Assembly: GCA_001310455.1 (NCBI GenBank) | Contig: BAXG01000030.1 | Location: forward strand, 1-64,000 | Direction: 5' to 3' | DNA: 64,000 nt | Source of the DNA: Photobacterium sp. JCM 19050 | GTDB lineage: Bacteria; Pseudomonadota; Gammaproteobacteria; Enterobacterales; Vibrionaceae | Shown: piece after piece, positions 59,530 to 64,000 of the stretch | Layout: each line of letters opens with the position of its first letter | Numbering within the stretch: position 1 is the first letter of the stretch | Translations under genes and position numbers: made by a program | The notes under the pieces: generated by a model | Seen by the model: only the letters and a program-made list of their open reading frames with translations | Told to the model about the DNA's origin: nothing | Database searches by the model: none

Positions 59530-60575
59530 ATGGATTTGATGCGCTTAGCCCGTAAAGATGTCCAGGCTCTGACCCCCTATCAGTCGGCTCGTCTCCTTGG
59601 CGGCTGTGGTGATGTATGCTCAACGCCAACGAATCGCCTTTTGACAATGAATACAAAGTTTCAGGCCGGGGGCTCAACCGTTACAGCAGTTGCCAGCCGG
59701 ATGCACTGATTCAGGCTTATGCCAGCTATGCCAGTGTTAAAACCGAGCAAGTTCTGACCTCCCGCGGTGCAGATGAAAGTATTGAGCTGCTTATTCGCAC
59801 ATTTTGCGAACCGGGTGAAGATAAAATCATGTTCTGCCCACCAACCTATGGCATGTATGCCATCAGTGCTGAAACCACCGGAGTTGAACGCGTTGTCGTA
59901 CCTTCAACCTCCGAATGGCAGTTGGATCTTGAATCCATTCGCAAGCAGCTCGACGGTGTAAAGCTGGTATTTGTCTGCAGCCCCAATAACCCGACCGGAA
60001 ACATCCTCAAGCGCTCAGACATCGAGGCGTTGCTTGAGATGACGGCAGGTAAAGCTATTGTTGTGGTAGACGAAGCCTACATTGATTTTTGCATGGACGA
60101 GTCCGTTGTTGGTCTTCTGAGCCGATACCCCAACCTGGCTATCCTGCGCACCCTCTCCAAAGCATTTGCGCTGGCAGGTCTGCGTTGTGGCTTCACTCTT
60201 GCAAATAATCAGATTATCGAGCTGATGCTTAAAGTGATTGCCCCGTACCCGGTTCCGGTGCCTGTGACAGAAATCGCCTGCCAGGCACTGTCGGAGCAAG
60301 GCCTTGCCAGAATGAAATGCCAGCTTCTCGACCTTAACGCCAACCGCGCTTACCTCCAGGCCGGTCTTGGTATGCTGAACGGGGTGACGGTCTATGACGG
60401 GTACGGGAATTACCTTCTGGTGCGGTTCCCTGATGCCCAGGGCCTGTTTGCCAAGCTTTGGGACAACGGCATTATTCTCAGAAAATCACCTATTGATGGT
60501 TGCATACGCATTTCTGTAGGTAACCGCGAAGAGTGTGAAAAGACATTAGCCTTTATTCGCCAGCAACTGGCGTAA
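59530..60575 (+). CDS. hisC: Histidinol-phosphate aminotransferase HisC (frameshifted)
   Basis: About 348 residues after one base is restored near 59616. Start at 59530 ([21 protein letters not shown]). Fold-type I PLP enzyme: [34 protein letters not shown], and [14 protein letters not shown] with the PLP lysine. Converts imidazole acetol phosphate to histidinol phosphate. Overlaps the hisD-end region by one base spacing. Confidence 0.95.
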
Positions 60576-60599
60576 TTAAAAGCCTATAAGGATGTAGAT

Positions 60600-61669
60600 G
60601 TGAGCCAGGAAAAGATTCTTTTTATTGACCGGGACGGGACCCTGATTGAAGAACCGCCGATTGATTTTCAGGTCGACAGGCTGGATAAATTAAAGCTCGA
60701 ACCTTTTGTCATCCCAGCGTTGCTGGAGCTCCAGCAGGCAGGATACAAACTGGTTATGGTAACTAACCAGGACGGTCTCGGCACTACCAGCTATCCACAA
60801 CCGGATTTCGATGCGCCTCATAATATGATGATGGAGATCTTCGAGAGCCAGGGCATCAAGTTCGACAATGTACTTATCTGCCCCCACTTCGAGGAAGATA
60901 ACTGCAGTTGCCGTAAACCCAAGTTGGGGCTGGTTAAACCTTACCTTCAGCAAGGGCGAGTTGATTTCACAAAATCCTTCGTGATTGGCGACCGCAAAAC
61001 CGATCTCCAGCTGGCAGAAAACATGGCCGTCGAAGGTATCCTGTACAACCGCGCAGAGCTCGGCTGGCAGGCTATCGTCAAGGAACTGACCACTCAGCCC
61101 CGCATTGCAGAAGTCTGCCGTAAAACCAAAGAAACCGACATCCAGGTGCGCGTAAATCTCGATGAATCAGGTGGGAACAACATCAGCACCGGTATCGGCT
61201 TTTTCGACCATATGCTGGATCAAATCGCCACCCACGGTGGTTTCCAGATGCAACTCAGCGTGAAAGGTGACCTTCATATCGATGATCACCACACTGTTGA
61301 AGACACTGCTCTGGCCTTAGGACAAGCCCTTCGTGAAGCGCTCGGTGACAAACGTGGAATCGGGCGGTTTGGTTTCAGTCTGCCGATGGACGAGTGCCTT
61401 GCACAATGCGCACTCGACCTTTCCGGCCGTCCATTTATGAAATTTGAAGCAACATTTGACCGTGACAAGGTCGGTGAGCTTTCTACTGAAATGGTCGAGC
61501 ATTTTTTCCGCTCCCTGACAGATACCCTCGCGTGTACCCTGCACCTCTCTTCAACCGGTGAAAACGCCCACCACGTTGTAGAAAGCCTGTTTAAAGCCTT
61601 TGGCCGTACCCTTCGTCAGGCCATTCAGGTACAGGGGAACGAACTGCCGAGCAGTAAAGGAGTGCTGTG

Positions 61670-61670
<1 letters not shown>
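60600..61670 (+). CDS. hisB: Bifunctional histidinol-phosphatase / imidazoleglycerol-phosphate dehydratase HisB
   Basis: 356 residues, GTG start at 60600 preceded by AAGGATG. N-terminal HAD phosphatase (1-165: [12 protein letters not shown], zinc loop [28 protein letters not shown]) fused to the dehydratase (about 168-356: [52 protein letters not shown]). The fused form is the gammaproteobacterial type. Ends with TGATG over the hisH start. Confidence 0.97.
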
Positions 61671-63763
<2,093 letters not shown>

Positions 63764-63767
<4 letters not shown>

Positions 63768-64000
63768 GTCTGGCAGAACGTATTGATTGGGAAAAAACAG
63801 GCGGACTCGTGCCTGCGGTGGTCCAAGACAGCAGCAGCGGCCAGGTTCTGATGCTTGGTTACATGAACCAGGACGCGCTGGCTAAAACCCTCGAAACAGA
63901 ACACGTCACTTTCTTTTCACGCACCAAAGGCCGACTTTGGACAAAGGGGGAGACGTCCGGAAATGTCCTGCAACTCAGCAATATCGCACTCGATTGCGAC
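63764..64000 (+). CDS. hisI: Phosphoribosyl-AMP cyclohydrolase / -ATP pyrophosphatase HisI(E), 3' partial
   Basis: 79 codons visible before the window ends: [56 protein letters not shown]. This is the cyclohydrolase half; in related bacteria a HisE half is fused behind it, but that part lies outside. Overlaps hisF by 4 bases (ATGA). Confidence 0.93.

Overview
The window looks like a chromosomal segment of a marine gammaproteobacterium, most likely Vibrionaceae (Photobacterium/Enterovibrio/Grimontia-like). That placement is inferred from the ruvABC, cyd, tol-pal, nadA gene order, the near-E. coli tRNA-Ser(GGA), the VpsR-like regulator and the his operon with a polyhistidine leader; no database search was possible.

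Layout. 1-4.4 kb is one end of an integrated element: a Rad52-type annealing protein, a phage-like coiled-coil protein, an AlpA-type regulator, an AT-rich membrane-protein gene and a tyrosine integrase beside tRNA-Ser. 4.4-24.1 kb is housekeeping: yecA-like, dbpA, then on the minus strand aspS-yebC-ruvCAB, cydAB-cydX-ybgE, ybgC-tolQRAB-pal-cpoB and nadA. 24.3-32.4 kb holds cmoAB (tRNA wobble modification), a retropepsin / 7TM-transglutaminase-like / ATP-grasp ligase trio, a PatB/MalY-type lyase, an unrecognised gene and a degenerate short-chain dehydrogenase. 32.5-37.5 kb holds adhE, a MarC-family membrane protein and a voltage-gated-type potassium channel.

37.5-43.8 kb is the most unusual part. 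It resembles the Fap functional-amyloid export systems: a VpsR-like regulator, a secreted C39 double-glycine peptidase, two small secreted proteins that each carry an E-x-x-S-x-R-G-G motif after the signal peptide, two long paralogous secreted proteins made of Asp/Asn/Gly repeats in a conserved 18/13-residue alternation, and a divergent outer-membrane beta-barrel. I infer an extracellular fibre or matrix system in which the C39 enzyme trims the two RGG proteins.

43.8-47.7 kb holds a cold-shock gene, cysS, ppiB, lpxH and a ychJ-like gene. 47.7-56.6 kb is a catabolic island: an RpiR-type regulator, a complete TRAP transporter, a PuuA-like glutamine-synthetase-family ligase, an aldehyde dehydrogenase, an iron alcohol dehydrogenase and a class I amidotransferase. 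Together these suggest uptake of an amine or amino alcohol and its degradation through gamma-glutamylated intermediates. 56.9-64 kb is the his operon (leader, attenuator, hisGDCBHAF, start of hisI).

Data quality. At least 28 reading-frame breaks occur, most in genes expected to be intact (dbpA, nadA, tolB, cydB, ruvB, ruvC, hisG, hisC). Every one is repaired by adding one base, and many fall in GG(G)/CC(C) runs. I treat them as sequencing or assembly deletions and annotate the whole gene span as CDS.
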